Assembly: GCA_900548205.1 (NCBI GenBank)
Contig: URJS01000009.1
Location: 1-48,267, forward strand
DNA: 48,267 nucleotides
Reading direction: 5' to 3'
DNA from: an uncultured Roseburia sp.
GTDB lineage: Bacteria > Bacillota > Clostridia > Lachnospirales > Lachnospiraceae
Made by a program: the position numbers and the translations under genes. Positions 7,694-16,375 of the stretch are shown in pieces (the stretch's first letter is position 1; every line of letters starts with the position of its first letter). The notes beneath the pieces were generated by a model. The model had not been told where the DNA came from and ran no database searches. It was given only the letters and a program-made list of their open reading frames with translations.

Positions 7694-8686
7694 ATGAGTA
7701 CAGACATCGGTATTGATCTTGGTACTGCAAGCATATTGGTTTATATTAAGGGAAAGGGTGTCGTATTGAAGGAGCCGTCCGTAGTGGCGTTTGACCGCGA
7801 TACGAATAAAATAAAGGCGATCGGAGAAGAAGCCAGATTGATGCTTGGAAGAACACCGGGCAATATCGTGGCGGTTCGTCCGCTCCGTCAGGGTGTGATC
7901 TCGGATTACACTGTGACAGAAAAGATGATCAAGTATTTTATTCAGAAGGCGATCGGCAAAAAGACTTTCCGCAAACCCCGCATCAGCGTCTGTGTGCCGA
8001 GCGGCGTCACAGAGGTGGAGAAGAAGGCGGTTGAGGATGCGACCTATCAGGCGGGCGCGCGTGAGGTGCAGATCATAGAGGAACCGATTGCTGCGGCGAT
8101 CGGGGCAGGGATTGATATTACAAGGCCGTGCGGTAATATGATCGTGGACATCGGAGGCGGTACCGCAGATATTGCCGTTATTTCGCTCGGCGGTTCAGTT
8201 GTCAGCACATCTATTAAGATCGCAGGCGATGATTTTGACGAGTCGATCGTGCGTTATATGAGAAAGAAGCACAATCTTTTGATCGGAGAGAGAACGGCGG
8301 AGGACATCAAGATCAAGATCGGAACCTGTTTCCCGCTTGCACAGAATGACACCATGGATGTCAGGGGACGTAACCTTGTAACAGGACTGCCGAAGACGGT
8401 TACCGTGTCCTCCGAGGAGACGGAGGAGGCGCTCAGAGAGCCGGTGATGCAGATCGTTGAGGCGGTGCATTCCGTTTTGGAGAAGACGCCGCCGGAGCTT
8501 GCAGCCGACGTGGCTGACCGGGGGATTGTCCTGACCGGAGGAGGCGCTCTGCTGCGCGGTCTGGAGGAACTGATCGAGGATAAGACGGGAATTAATACGA
8601 TGACGGCGGATGAGCCGATGACCTGTGTTGCGATCGGAACAGGTAAGTTTGTAGAATTTTTGGCTGGAAGACATGATGAGGATTAA
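7694..8686 (+). CDS. mbl: MreB/Mbl-family rod-shape actin homologue
   Basis: Bacterial actin that forms membrane-associated filaments and guides peptidoglycan synthesis along the side wall. About 330 residues. The actin-fold nucleotide motifs are visible: phosphate 1 IGIDLGTAS near the N-terminus, IIEEPIAAAIG mid-protein, phosphate 2 VDIGGGTADIAVIS, and the adenosine motif VLTGGGALLRGL near the C-terminus. The ATG at 7694 is chosen because AAGGA ends 6 bases before it; ATGs at 7691 and 7670 are possible. The gene is followed directly by two flagellar rod/hook genes, as in the Bacillus subtilis mbl-flhO-flhP arrangement, which favours Mbl over MreB. No mreCD is nearby. Confidence 0.85.
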   Translation: MSTDIGIDLGTASILVYIKGKGVVLKEPSVVAFDRDTNKIKAIGEEARLMLGRTPGNIVAVRPLRQGVISDYTVTEKMIKYFIQKAIGKKTFRKPRISVCVPSGVTEVEKKAVEDATYQAGAREVQIIEEPIAAAIGAGIDITRPCGNMIVDIGGGTADIAVISLGGSVVSTSIKIAGDDFDESIVRYMRKKHNLLIGERTAEDIKIKIGTCFPLAQNDTMDVRGRNLVTGLPKTVTVSSEETEEALREPVMQIVEAVHSVLEKTPPELAADVADRGIVLTGGGALLRGLEELIEDKTGINTMTADEPMTCVAIGTGKFVEFLAGRHDED

Positions 8687-8748
8687 GTTATCGGGCGTTT
8701 CTGCCGATATATAGATAAGTGGTAAGTCACAGAAGAAGGAGTAGGTTT

Positions 8749-9543
8749 ATGGTAAAAGGATTGTATACCGCGTATACGGGAATGGTGAACGAGCAGCATC
8801 GTCTGAACGTGCTTTCCAATAACCTTGCGAACGCCGATACAAACGGCTACAAGAAAGAGGGAACGACGTCACAGACCTTTGCGGATGAGCTTGCAGTAAA
8901 GATCAAGGACAGCTCTTATTATAAGATGCCGCAGAGACTTGGCGGTATGAGTATGGGCGTGCATATTGGGGAGACCTATACCGATTACAGTGCGGGAAAT
9001 TATCGTGTGACGGATAATGCGACTGATTTCGCATTAAAGGGAGATGGATTTTTTGCGATCTCCTATACGGATAAGGCTGGGAATTCATCGGTGAAGTATA
9101 CGAGAGACGGCGCATTTACCATAAATACGCAGGGGTATCTGGTGACAAAGGACGGTGATTTTGTCCTGAATCAGAATGATGCGATGGCAGGAAATGTCAA
9201 CGGCAGGATCCGTGTGAATCCAAATGAGAAGATTACGGTGGACGAGTTGGGAAATATTTTCCAGAACGGTCAGCAGATAACGACGATCGGTCATGTGGAT
9301 TTTACTGATTATAATTATCTTGCAAAATTCGGAGAGAATCTGTATGATGTGGTGGAGGGAGGCACGATCGTTGCTTCCGATGCACAGGTATCACAGGGAC
9401 TGATCGAGTCCTCCAATGTCAATGTTGTTTCGGAAATGGTGAATATGATCACGATCTCCAGAGCTTATCAGGCAGGACAGAAGGTCATCAATGCGGTGGA
9501 CGAGACATTAGAGAAGGCCGTGAATCAGGTAGGACAAGTATAA
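8749..9543 (+). CDS. flhO: Flagellar basal-body rod protein, FlgF/FlgG family (FlhO-like)
   Basis: Structural protein of the flagellar distal rod/hook base, exported through the flagellar type III apparatus. About 264 residues. The conserved N-terminus has the rod signature NVLSNNLANADTNGYKK. The C-terminus has SNVNVVSEMVNMI with RAYQAGQKV, the paired helices that pack in the rod core. The ATG at 8749 is preferred over a GTG at 8719 because AGAAGGAG lies 7 bases before it. It is followed 20 bases later by its paralogue, so the two are probably translated from one mRNA with mbl. Confidence 0.88.
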   Translation: MVKGLYTAYTGMVNEQHRLNVLSNNLANADTNGYKKEGTTSQTFADELAVKIKDSSYYKMPQRLGGMSMGVHIGETYTDYSAGNYRVTDNATDFALKGDGFFAISYTDKAGNSSVKYTRDGAFTINTQGYLVTKDGDFVLNQNDAMAGNVNGRIRVNPNEKITVDELGNIFQNGQQITTIGHVDFTDYNYLAKFGENLYDVVEGGTIVASDAQVSQGLIESSNVNVVSEMVNMITISRAYQAGQKVINAVDETLEKAVNQVGQV

Positions 9544-9563
9544 TAGCGGGAGGTAACTGACTT

Positions 9564-10379
9564 ATGATGAGAGCACTTTATACCGGAGCGAGCGGTATGA
9601 TTGCACAGCAGACCAATGTAGATAATATTTCGAATAATCTGGCGAATGTAAATACAGTCGGATACAAGCAGGAGAAAGCAGAATTTAAGTCTCTGCTGTA
9701 TCAGACAATTCAGACGAGAACTACGACAGCCAACGGAGAGGAGAAGCCGATCCCTGCGCAGGTTGGTCTGGGAACGAGAATTGCTTCCACCACCTCGATT
9801 TATAAGCAGGGCGCAATGATCGCAAGCGAGAATGATACGGACTTTGCGATTGTGGGCGACGGATTTTTCGCGGTTCGAGGGGCAGACGGGGAGACTTATT
9901 ATACCAGAGCCGGTAATTTCAACTGGGCAGTGGGTGTAAACGGTGTGACCTTGACAAATCCGGACGGGTATCCTGTACTGGATACGAATAATAACCCAAT
10001 CGTATTGCCGGCTGGTGTTAGCTCAGGAAGCGTAAAGGTTTCTGAGGACGGAACATTTGGCTATATGAATGCAGATGGTGTTTATGTGCCGCTGAATCAG
10101 AGGATTGGCTTGTTCCAGTTTAATAATCCGGCAGGTCTTGACAAGATCGGAGATAATCTTCTGCAGGTAACGCCGGCATCCGGAAACCCGTTGAATGAGG
10201 CGACGAATGCAAATCTGATCCCAAGCAAGGTACGTCAGAATTTCCTTGAGGGCTCTAACGTACAGGTGGCAGATGAGATGGTAAATCTGATCATTGCGCA
10301 GCGTGCTTATCAGTTAAATTCAAAGGCAATTACATTGTCAGATGAGATGCTGGAGCAGGCAAATAATCTGAGAAGATAA
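9564..10379 (+). CDS. flhP: Flagellar basal-body rod protein FlgG (FlhP-like)
   Basis: Paralogue of the preceding gene; distal rod component of the flagellum. 271 residues. It begins with the typical MMRALYTGASGM, carries NISNNLANVNTVGYKQ, and ends with SNVQVADEMVNLIIAQRAYQ, the hallmark of FlgG-type rod proteins. GGGAGG sits 10 bases before the ATG. It is tightly spaced between the FlgF/G-like gene and a rod-binding protein gene. Presence of rod genes implies a motile organism; other flagellar genes are not in the window. Confidence 0.9.
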   Translation: MMRALYTGASGMIAQQTNVDNISNNLANVNTVGYKQEKAEFKSLLYQTIQTRTTTANGEEKPIPAQVGLGTRIASTTSIYKQGAMIASENDTDFAIVGDGFFAVRGADGETYYTRAGNFNWAVGVNGVTLTNPDGYPVLDTNNNPIVLPAGVSSGSVKVSEDGTFGYMNADGVYVPLNQRIGLFQFNNPAGLDKIGDNLLQVTPASGNPLNEATNANLIPSKVRQNFLEGSNVQVADEMVNLIIAQRAYQLNSKAITLSDEMLEQANNLRR

Positions 10380-10394
10380 AAAGCGAGGTAGCAT

Positions 10395-10754
10395 ATGAGT
10401 ATTGCAATAGGCGGGATTTCGTCATTCGTGGATACGACACAGACAACAGCTGCGATGAATGAGGCAGACAAGCTTTCCAATTCTGCGAAAGGAATATCTT
10501 CTGAGACGACAGAGGATGAGCTGCTTGAGGTCTGCAAGGATTTTACTTCTTATTTTGTGGAAGAAATCATGAAGGAAGTAAAGAAAAATATGACATTAGA
10601 GGATGAGGAAAAGGATTCCTCAATTCAGACACTGACAGATTTTCATATGGATAGTACGATACAGGTATTGGCAGATGAAGTGATAGATCAGGTCGGTGGG
10701 GGCTTTACGCAGCAGCTTTATGAGCAGATGAAGCGGAATTATAATATTGAGTAA
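10395..10754 (+). CDS. FlgJ-like rod-binding protein, N-terminal domain only
   Basis: A 119-residue protein starting 15 bases after flhP with GCGAGG before its ATG. Residues about 40-119 look like the rod-binding domain found at the N-terminus of FlgJ (LLEVCKDFTSYFVEEIMKEV, then LADEVIDQVGGGFTQQLYEQ). The glucosaminidase half of enterobacterial FlgJ is absent, which is usual in Firmicutes. It presumably acts as a rod assembly scaffold in the cell envelope. A terminator follows, closing the mbl-flhO-flhP operon. Confidence 0.75.
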   Translation: MSIAIGGISSFVDTTQTTAAMNEADKLSNSAKGISSETTEDELLEVCKDFTSYFVEEIMKEVKKNMTLEDEEKDSSIQTLTDFHMDSTIQVLADEVIDQVGGGFTQQLYEQMKRNYNIE

Positions 10755-10761
10755 AATAGGG

Positions 10762-10803
10762 GCTGTCGCATGGAGGATAACTTTAATGCGGCAGCATTTT
10801 TTC
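10762..10803 (+). terminator. Terminator of the mbl-flagellar operon
   Basis: GCTGTCGCAT (10762-10771) pairs with ATGCGGCAGC (10786-10795) with one G-T pair, followed by a T-rich tract ATTTTTTCTT. Confidence 0.8.
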
Positions 10804-10962
10804 TTTAAAAGGCAAGTTTATGGAATTTAAGCAAGAAAAAATGCTCTGCGGGAACGAGCGGCAGATAAAAAATACCGTACAGCGTGTGGTGATGTTTGAG
10901 AAGTGTGATGCTACTGCATGAAAGCATGTCTGGAGGTCATTGTTCATAAGGAGAGACGGAGA

Positions 10963-13167
10963 GTGGAAAAGCTGACGGGATATGTGGAGCATATCATTTA
11001 TAGAAATACAGATAACGGTTATACGGTGTTGAACCTGGTCAGTAATGAGGAAGAAATTACATGTGTTGGAATTTTTTCGACGATTGCGGAAGGGGAAAAT
11101 ATTGAGGCAAGCGGGGAGTATACCGAGCATCCGACCTATGGCAAACAATTTAAGGTAGAGAGCTTTGAGGAAAAAGCGCCGGAGGATGAGGCAGCGATCG
11201 AGCGGTACCTGGGATCGGGTGCAATTCATGGGGTAGGGGCTGCGCTTGCGGCAAGGATCGTTCGGCGTTTTAAGGATGATACGTTTCGTATCATTGAGGA
11301 GGAGCCGGAACGTCTGGCAGAGATCAAGGGGATCAGCGAACGCAAGGCAATGGAGATCGCAGATCAGGTAAATCAGAAGCGTGATTTGCGTCAGGCGATG
11401 ATATTCTTGCAGCAATACGGCATTACGATGAATCTTGCAGTTAAGGTATATCAGACCTATGGGCAGGAGATTTATGGAATTTTAAAAGAAAACCCATATC
11501 GTCTTGCCGATGATATTGCGGGGGTCGGCTTTCGGACTGCCGATGAGATTGCAGCGCGTGTCGGAATCCGTATGGATTCCGATTTTCGGATTCGCAGCGG
11601 GGTTCTTTATGTGTTACAGCAGGCTGCCGGAGAGGGGCATACATTTCTTCCGGTGGAGGAATTGACAAAGTGCGTCACGCAGCTGCTGGAGGTTTTGCCG
11701 GAGCAGATCGAGAAGCAATACGTGGACTTGGCGATCGAGCGAAAAATCATAATGAAGCAGAGTGAGGGAGAACAGACACAGATTTATGCGGCGTCCTTCT
11801 ATTATATGGAAGCAAATACGGCGACAATGCTTCAGCAGCTAAACGTTAATTATGATGTGCCGGAAATTGAGATTGAACAGCGCATACGGGAGATTGAGAA
11901 GCAGACCGGAATGGAATTAGATGAGCATCAGGTGACAGCAGTAAAGGAGGCGGTGCGCAACGGACTTCTCGTGATCACGGGAGGACCGGGAACGGGAAAG
12001 ACAACAACGATCAATACCATCATCAAATATTTTGAACTGGAAGGAATGGATATATTTCTGGCTGCCCCGACCGGGAGAGCGGCGAAGCGTATGAGTGAGA
12101 CAACCGGCTTTGAGGCGCGGACTGTGCATCGTATGCTGGAGCTGAATGGCGGTGTTGAGGGGAGTGCAGGCTTTGAGCGTAATGAGCAGAATCCTCTGGA
12201 GACGGATGTTATCATTGTGGATGAAATGTCGATGGTAGATATTACGTTGATGCACTCTCTGCTGAAGGCGATCCCGGTTGGTACAAGGCTGATTCTCGTG
12301 GGAGACGTTAATCAGCTTCCAAGTGTGGGTCCTGGGAGTGTTCTGCGGGATATTATCCGCTCTCATGCCTGCAATGTGGTGATGCTGACGAAGATTTTCC
12401 GGCAGGCGTCTACCAGTGATATTATTGTAAATGCGCATAAGATCAATCAAGGGGAAGAAGTATCCTTAGATAATAAGAGCATGGACTTCTTTTTCTTAAA
12501 GAGATATGATGCAGATGTCATTATCAACGTGGTACTTCAGCTGATCAAGCAGAAGCTTCCGAAGTTTGTGGATGCGTCGCCCTATGATATTCAGGTGCTT
12601 ACGCCAATGCGTAAGGGATTGCTGGGGGTGGAGCGTCTAAATAGTATTTTACAGCAATATTTGAATCCTCCGATGAAAAATAAGCTGGAGAAGGAGCAGG
12701 GAAACATTGTTTTCCGGGAAGGCGATAAGGTCATGCAGACGAAAAATAATTATCAGCTTTCATGGGAGATACGCACGAAGCTCGGCCTATGCGTGGAGCA
12801 GGGCACAGGAGTGTTTAACGGAGATATGGGCGTGATCCGTGAAATCAACGATTTTGCGGAGACAATGACGGTTGAGTTTGAGGAAGGGAGGAAGGTGGAA
12901 TATCCCTATAAGCTGCTGGAGGAATTGGAGCTTGCCTATGCGATCACCATACATAAATCGCAGGGGAGCGAATATCCGGCAGTCGTGATTCCGCTTTTGT
13001 CGGGTCCATCTATGCTGATGAACCGGAATCTGCTCTATACAGCGGTGACACGCGCCCGAAAGTGTGTCACGCTTGTGGGAAATGACGCGGCGTTTGTGCA
13101 GATGATTCAGAATATCTCGCAGCAGAAGCGCTACAGTGGACTTGCGGAGCGGTTGCGGGAGCAGTAA
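10963..13167 (+). CDS. recD2: RecD2-like ATP-dependent 5'-3' DNA helicase
   Basis: Superfamily 1B helicase of the RecD2 class, found in bacteria independently of RecBC and linked to replication fork and repair work. About 734 residues. The long N-terminal region has helix-hairpin-helix-like segments (GSGAIHGVGAALAARIVRRF, LADDIAGVGFRTADEIA). Walker A ITGGPGTGKTT is near residue 340, a DEMSMVD Walker B box and GDVNQLPSVGPG follow, and the C-terminal motif VI region reads AYAITIHKSQGSEYP then LYTAVTRARK. The GTG at 10963 has AAGGAG 9 bases upstream; an ATG at 10918 lacks a good site. No recB or recC partner is nearby. Confidence 0.9.
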   Translation: MEKLTGYVEHIIYRNTDNGYTVLNLVSNEEEITCVGIFSTIAEGENIEASGEYTEHPTYGKQFKVESFEEKAPEDEAAIERYLGSGAIHGVGAALAARIVRRFKDDTFRIIEEEPERLAEIKGISERKAMEIADQVNQKRDLRQAMIFLQQYGITMNLAVKVYQTYGQEIYGILKENPYRLADDIAGVGFRTADEIAARVGIRMDSDFRIRSGVLYVLQQAAGEGHTFLPVEELTKCVTQLLEVLPEQIEKQYVDLAIERKIIMKQSEGEQTQIYAASFYYMEANTATMLQQLNVNYDVPEIEIEQRIREIEKQTGMELDEHQVTAVKEAVRNGLLVITGGPGTGKTTTINTIIKYFELEGMDIFLAAPTGRAAKRMSETTGFEARTVHRMLELNGGVEGSAGFERNEQNPLETDVIIVDEMSMVDITLMHSLLKAIPVGTRLILVGDVNQLPSVGPGSVLRDIIRSHACNVVMLTKIFRQASTSDIIVNAHKINQGEEVSLDNKSMDFFFLKRYDADVIINVVLQLIKQKLPKFVDASPYDIQVLTPMRKGLLGVERLNSILQQYLNPPMKNKLEKEQGNIVFREGDKVMQTKNNYQLSWEIRTKLGLCVEQGTGVFNGDMGVIREINDFAETMTVEFEEGRKVEYPYKLLEELELAYAITIHKSQGSEYPAVVIPLLSGPSMLMNRNLLYTAVTRARKCVTLVGNDAAFVQMIQNISQQKRYSGLAERLREQ

Positions 13168-13238
13168 AATGACGGCAGAGGTTATACTGCGGATAGAGGA
13201 AGGCGTCTGAAAATAAAGCACAAAAGGAGGAGGAAGCC

Positions 13239-14771
13239 ATGAGACGTGGGGATGGTTTTTGGAACAAGAGTGACGGGAATGCAAGCGGTTGGCGTATGCT
13301 GTTGCCGATCGTCATTGTTGCGGTATTGCTCGTGATTGTAGTTACAGCTTTTATAAAGATGAGTCAGGGAAAGGATTCTGCGGAGGAAAAATCTGTGCTC
13401 TCGACGGAGATTGACAATGTGGAAACTACAGAGGTGAATACGCAGGAGACGGCAAACATCCCGGTTACTGATCATGGGGAAGATCCGCAGAATGTGTTTG
13501 AGGGAGCGATGACGGCAGGAGAGAATGACGGAGAGGCTGCGCCGACAGTGCTTTCGGCGGAGACTGCGACCGAGCTTTCAGGTAAGAGTCTCGGAATTGA
13601 TGTATCAAAGTATCAGGGTACGATAGATTGGAAGCAGGTTGCGGACAGTGGCATTGAGTTTGCAATGGTGCGCGTCGGCTATCGGACGCTTGAAACAGGG
13701 GAAATCTGCGAGGATACGAATGCGAGATATAATATGCAGGAGGCACAGGAGAACGGGATGAAGGTCGGGGCATATTTCTTTTCTACGGCGGTCACGGAGG
13801 ACGAAGCCAGGGCAGAAGCGGACTGGGTTGCCGATCTGATCGCGCAGTATCAGATTACCTATCCGGTAGCCTATAACTGTGAGGGCTTCACAAATCCGAA
13901 AAGCCGCCAATATGACCTGACGCAGAGTGAACGTACGGATATTGCAGATGCGTTCTTAAAACGTATTTATGAGCGCGGTTACACACCGATGTTCTATGCG
14001 GCAAAAAATGAGATGGAGGGAGATGCGCAGTGGGACACTTCAAGGCTGCAGCAGTCCTATAAGCTCTGGATGGCGTGGTATCCGGACGGGATTACGCCGC
14101 TGGATGAGGGGACGGACAGCTATGCGGACGGATTTGCCATGTGGCAGTATACAAATAAGGGCAGTGTGGCGGGAGTGCCGGAACCGGTGGACGTCAACGT
14201 AGCATATTTCACCTATGAGGGGACGGCGGACGCAAAGAGCGACATTGCACCGGAGAGTGTGGAAGCTGACGCGGAGGCATTGATGGATTTTACGGAGGTG
14301 AATGAGACAGTTACGGCGAAGGAAAAGACAAACCTGCGTGATATTCCAAGTCAGGGGGCGGACAGCGTGGTACAGGCGGTGCTGGCAAACGGGGAGACGG
14401 CAACCCGTACAGGCGTTAGTGACAGCGGCTGGTCGCGCATTGTTTATAACGGGCAGACGTATTATGCAGTTTCTAATTATCTGACCACAGATCTGAATTA
14501 CCGGATGCCGGATGAGGGTACAACGACGGATGAAGGAGACGGTCTTAAGACGAAGTTTAAGGCGGTGAATGACAGTGTGACGGCAAAGATCGAGGTCAAT
14601 CTGCGGACGATGCCGAGCGTAACTCATCCGGATTCTGCGGTTGCTGCCGTTCTCCATAACGGGGAGACTGTGACGAGAACCGGAATCAATGAGGAATATG
14701 GCTGGTCAAGAGTGGAGTACAACGGGCAGACACTGTACTGCATCAGCAGCTATCTGACAGGCGCACAATAA
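13239..14771 (+). CDS. Membrane-anchored GH25 lysozyme with two SH3 domains
   Basis: Predicted cell wall muramidase. 510 residues. One membrane segment (about 20-40, LLPIVIVAVLLVIVV) anchors it outside the cell, followed by a Thr/Glu-rich linker to about 115. The GH25 barrel starts GIDVSKYQGTIDWKQV, with the first catalytic Asp at 121. The usual D-x-E pair of the family is N-x-E here (AYNCEG, Asn213 and Glu215). Two bacterial SH3 domains follow (about 352-425 and 440-510), each with VTAK, NLR and NGETxTRTG repeats, probably binding the wall. GGAGGAGG precedes the ATG. It stands after recD2 and before a bidirectional terminator. Confidence 0.88.
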   Translation: MRRGDGFWNKSDGNASGWRMLLPIVIVAVLLVIVVTAFIKMSQGKDSAEEKSVLSTEIDNVETTEVNTQETANIPVTDHGEDPQNVFEGAMTAGENDGEAAPTVLSAETATELSGKSLGIDVSKYQGTIDWKQVADSGIEFAMVRVGYRTLETGEICEDTNARYNMQEAQENGMKVGAYFFSTAVTEDEARAEADWVADLIAQYQITYPVAYNCEGFTNPKSRQYDLTQSERTDIADAFLKRIYERGYTPMFYAAKNEMEGDAQWDTSRLQQSYKLWMAWYPDGITPLDEGTDSYADGFAMWQYTNKGSVAGVPEPVDVNVAYFTYEGTADAKSDIAPESVEADAEALMDFTEVNETVTAKEKTNLRDIPSQGADSVVQAVLANGETATRTGVSDSGWSRIVYNGQTYYAVSNYLTTDLNYRMPDEGTTTDEGDGLKTKFKAVNDSVTAKIEVNLRTMPSVTHPDSAVAAVLHNGETVTRTGINEEYGWSRVEYNGQTLYCISSYLTGAQ

Positions 14772-14840
14772 AGATAAGGACCTGTTTTGACGAGTGAGTT
14801 TTGTCTGAAAAATGAGTTCTTGTTTTTGAAAAAATAAAAA

Positions 14841-14887
14841 ATCCGGGAGGAATCCTTAAATACCAGGGTTTCTCTCGGATTTTTATT
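14841..14887. terminator. Bidirectional terminator between convergent genes
   Basis: ATCCGGGAGGAATCC (from 14841) pairs with GGTTTCTCTCGGAT (ending 14880) using some G-T pairs. T-runs follow on the plus strand (14881-14885), and the A-rich run before the hairpin becomes a T-tract on the minus strand. It serves the GH25 gene and the minus-strand HD gene. Confidence 0.75.
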
Positions 14888-14964
14888 GACATAAGAGCGG
14901 TTCGCGAAGCGTGTCGCTCGTTGTTTATCTAAGTGCAGGTTATAAAGCAAGCATACGATTGCAT

Positions 14965-16254
14965 TTAAATGAGCTTCATGCGCTTGCGGGGTCTCTTGGA
15001 GGCAGGCGCTTCCTGCGGACTGTCATCTGCAAGGAAGGAGGTGTCTGCAAGGAGTGCGTCCATTGTCTGCTGCTGGAGCTCCTGCTGCTTACGCTGTGCG
15101 ATCGCAAGCTTGCGTCTGCGGAAACGTTCTGCCGTCTCCTGAATATATTTGTCAGCAACAAAATGCTTTAATGTCTCCTCGTCGATCGCAATACGGTTAT
15201 CCATTGTTTTCATAATATCAATGATATGGAGCGATTTGCCGATAACCGGATCGCTCAGATCATAGATAACGTTGTTTGAGAACTTTAGGATCATCGGTCG
15301 TGTAAAGTCTGCAGCGTTTTCCTCCAGAACAAGCGCCTTTTCTCCGTCGGAGAGGTCTACACACGAGCCGGTCGGCAGGATATGGATACACTCTGCCAGC
15401 GCATTGACCACCAACGGATTGTAGATACTGTTATGCTTATGAAGGAAGGTCATGGCTGCAACCTCGGAAACAGGAGGATTATTGATATTCATTGCGGTCA
15501 GGCGGTCGAACCGATCCGCAGCCTTTAAAATATCGCGCAGCAGTTTCACATTATCTGCAGGCTCCTTGATCTTAAGCGTCTGACTTCCCTGGAAAATAAT
15601 CTGCTGGATGATCTCAAGCGAGGTCTTGGGGAGCTCGCATTCCTCGTAGCGCGGACGTATCGTCTCATAGCCCCGCTCGAGGTTCATCTGAATAAAGCTT
15701 AAGTCGCTTTCTGTAAGATCATCACCCTTATCCAGCACAGACTGCGGCACATAAAGGTAGCCGAAATCGTAAAGCAGAGCAGCTGTAATAAGCGCGCGTG
15801 ATTCCTCCTGCGGAAGCTGCATCTGATTGGAGATCATTGCAGTAAGGATCGCAACGCTGATGGAATGCTTATATACAAAATCCGCTGAGCTGCGCAGCGT
15901 CTGTGTGAAATTGAGCTTATGATCCAAAACACCGTAATGAGACTGGATATCATTGACCAGGTCAAGCAGTGTGGAAGGTGTGAGATTACGCTTCAGCCTG
16001 TCCATGTTATCCTTCAACTTAAACATATAGATGGTCTGGAACTGTTCAAATTCCAAATCCTCTCTTGAGAGCGGCGGCAGGGGTTCTGCCGGCTCAAGAA
16101 TAAAAATTCCGATGAGACCGAAATTTTCAATGCTGTTGATACCCTGTAAGGTAAGTCTTGTGTCTCTTTCATAAAGAAGAACGCCCATCCGGTTATAGAT
16201 CGGCTTTGCCAGACGCATGCCCGGCTTTAGGTCAGCAGTTTTAATAAATTGCAT
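14965..16254 (-). CDS. Degenerate HD-GYP-like protein, probably not catalytic
   Basis: About 429 residues, soluble. The N-terminal about 60 residues (LKPGMRLAKPIYNRMGVLLY) resemble the domain that often precedes HD-GYP cyclic-di-GMP phosphodiesterases. The central part has the HD-fold helices: KHSISVAILTAM, then ALITAALLYDFGYLYVP. The His-Asp doublet that binds metal is replaced by Tyr-Asp (about 162-163), and the later His-His-Glu-type stretch reads IIFQGSQ. The C-terminus is basic (RKLAIAQRKQQELQQQ, KRPRKRMKLI). The ATG at 16254 is chosen because GGGGGG lies about 7 bases upstream. It may bind a nucleotide or protein rather than hydrolyse; function is inferred only. Confidence 0.7.
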   Translation of the reverse strand: MQFIKTADLKPGMRLAKPIYNRMGVLLYERDTRLTLQGINSIENFGLIGIFILEPAEPLPPLSREDLEFEQFQTIYMFKLKDNMDRLKRNLTPSTLLDLVNDIQSHYGVLDHKLNFTQTLRSSADFVYKHSISVAILTAMISNQMQLPQEESRALITAALLYDFGYLYVPQSVLDKGDDLTESDLSFIQMNLERGYETIRPRYEECELPKTSLEIIQQIIFQGSQTLKIKEPADNVKLLRDILKAADRFDRLTAMNINNPPVSEVAAMTFLHKHNSIYNPLVVNALAECIHILPTGSCVDLSDGEKALVLEENAADFTRPMILKFSNNVIYDLSDPVIGKSLHIIDIMKTMDNRIAIDEETLKHFVADKYIQETAERFRRRKLAIAQRKQQELQQQTMDALLADTSFLADDSPQEAPASKRPRKRMKLI

Positions 16255-16298
16255 AAACAATCCCCCCGTTCAATACCAATGTAAGATATAATGTCCAC

Positions 16299-16327
16299 AT
16301 TATACCATATTGAAAGGTTAAATACAA
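16299..16327 (-). promoter_or_regulatory. Promoter of the HD-domain gene
   Basis: On the minus strand TTGTAT (16327-16322), a 17-base spacer, and TATAAT (16304-16299). It overlaps the divergent promoter of the SleB-like gene. Confidence 0.7.
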
Positions 16328-16338
16328 TCTGTTAGAAT
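16310..16338 (+). promoter_or_regulatory. Promoter of the SleB-like hydrolase gene
   Basis: TTGAAA (16310-16315), a 17-base spacer, and TAGAAT (16333-16338), about 38 bases before the start codon. Its -35 and spacer overlap the opposite promoter. Confidence 0.65.
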
Positions 16339-16375
16339 AAGTATATCATTATCTTTTTGAGGAAAGGGAATACAT

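Noticed and set aside
14911..15171. A plus-strand frame of 86 codons over the HD-like gene
   Set aside because: It is antisense to a long minus-strand gene with a good start and family features, and has no start signals of its own.
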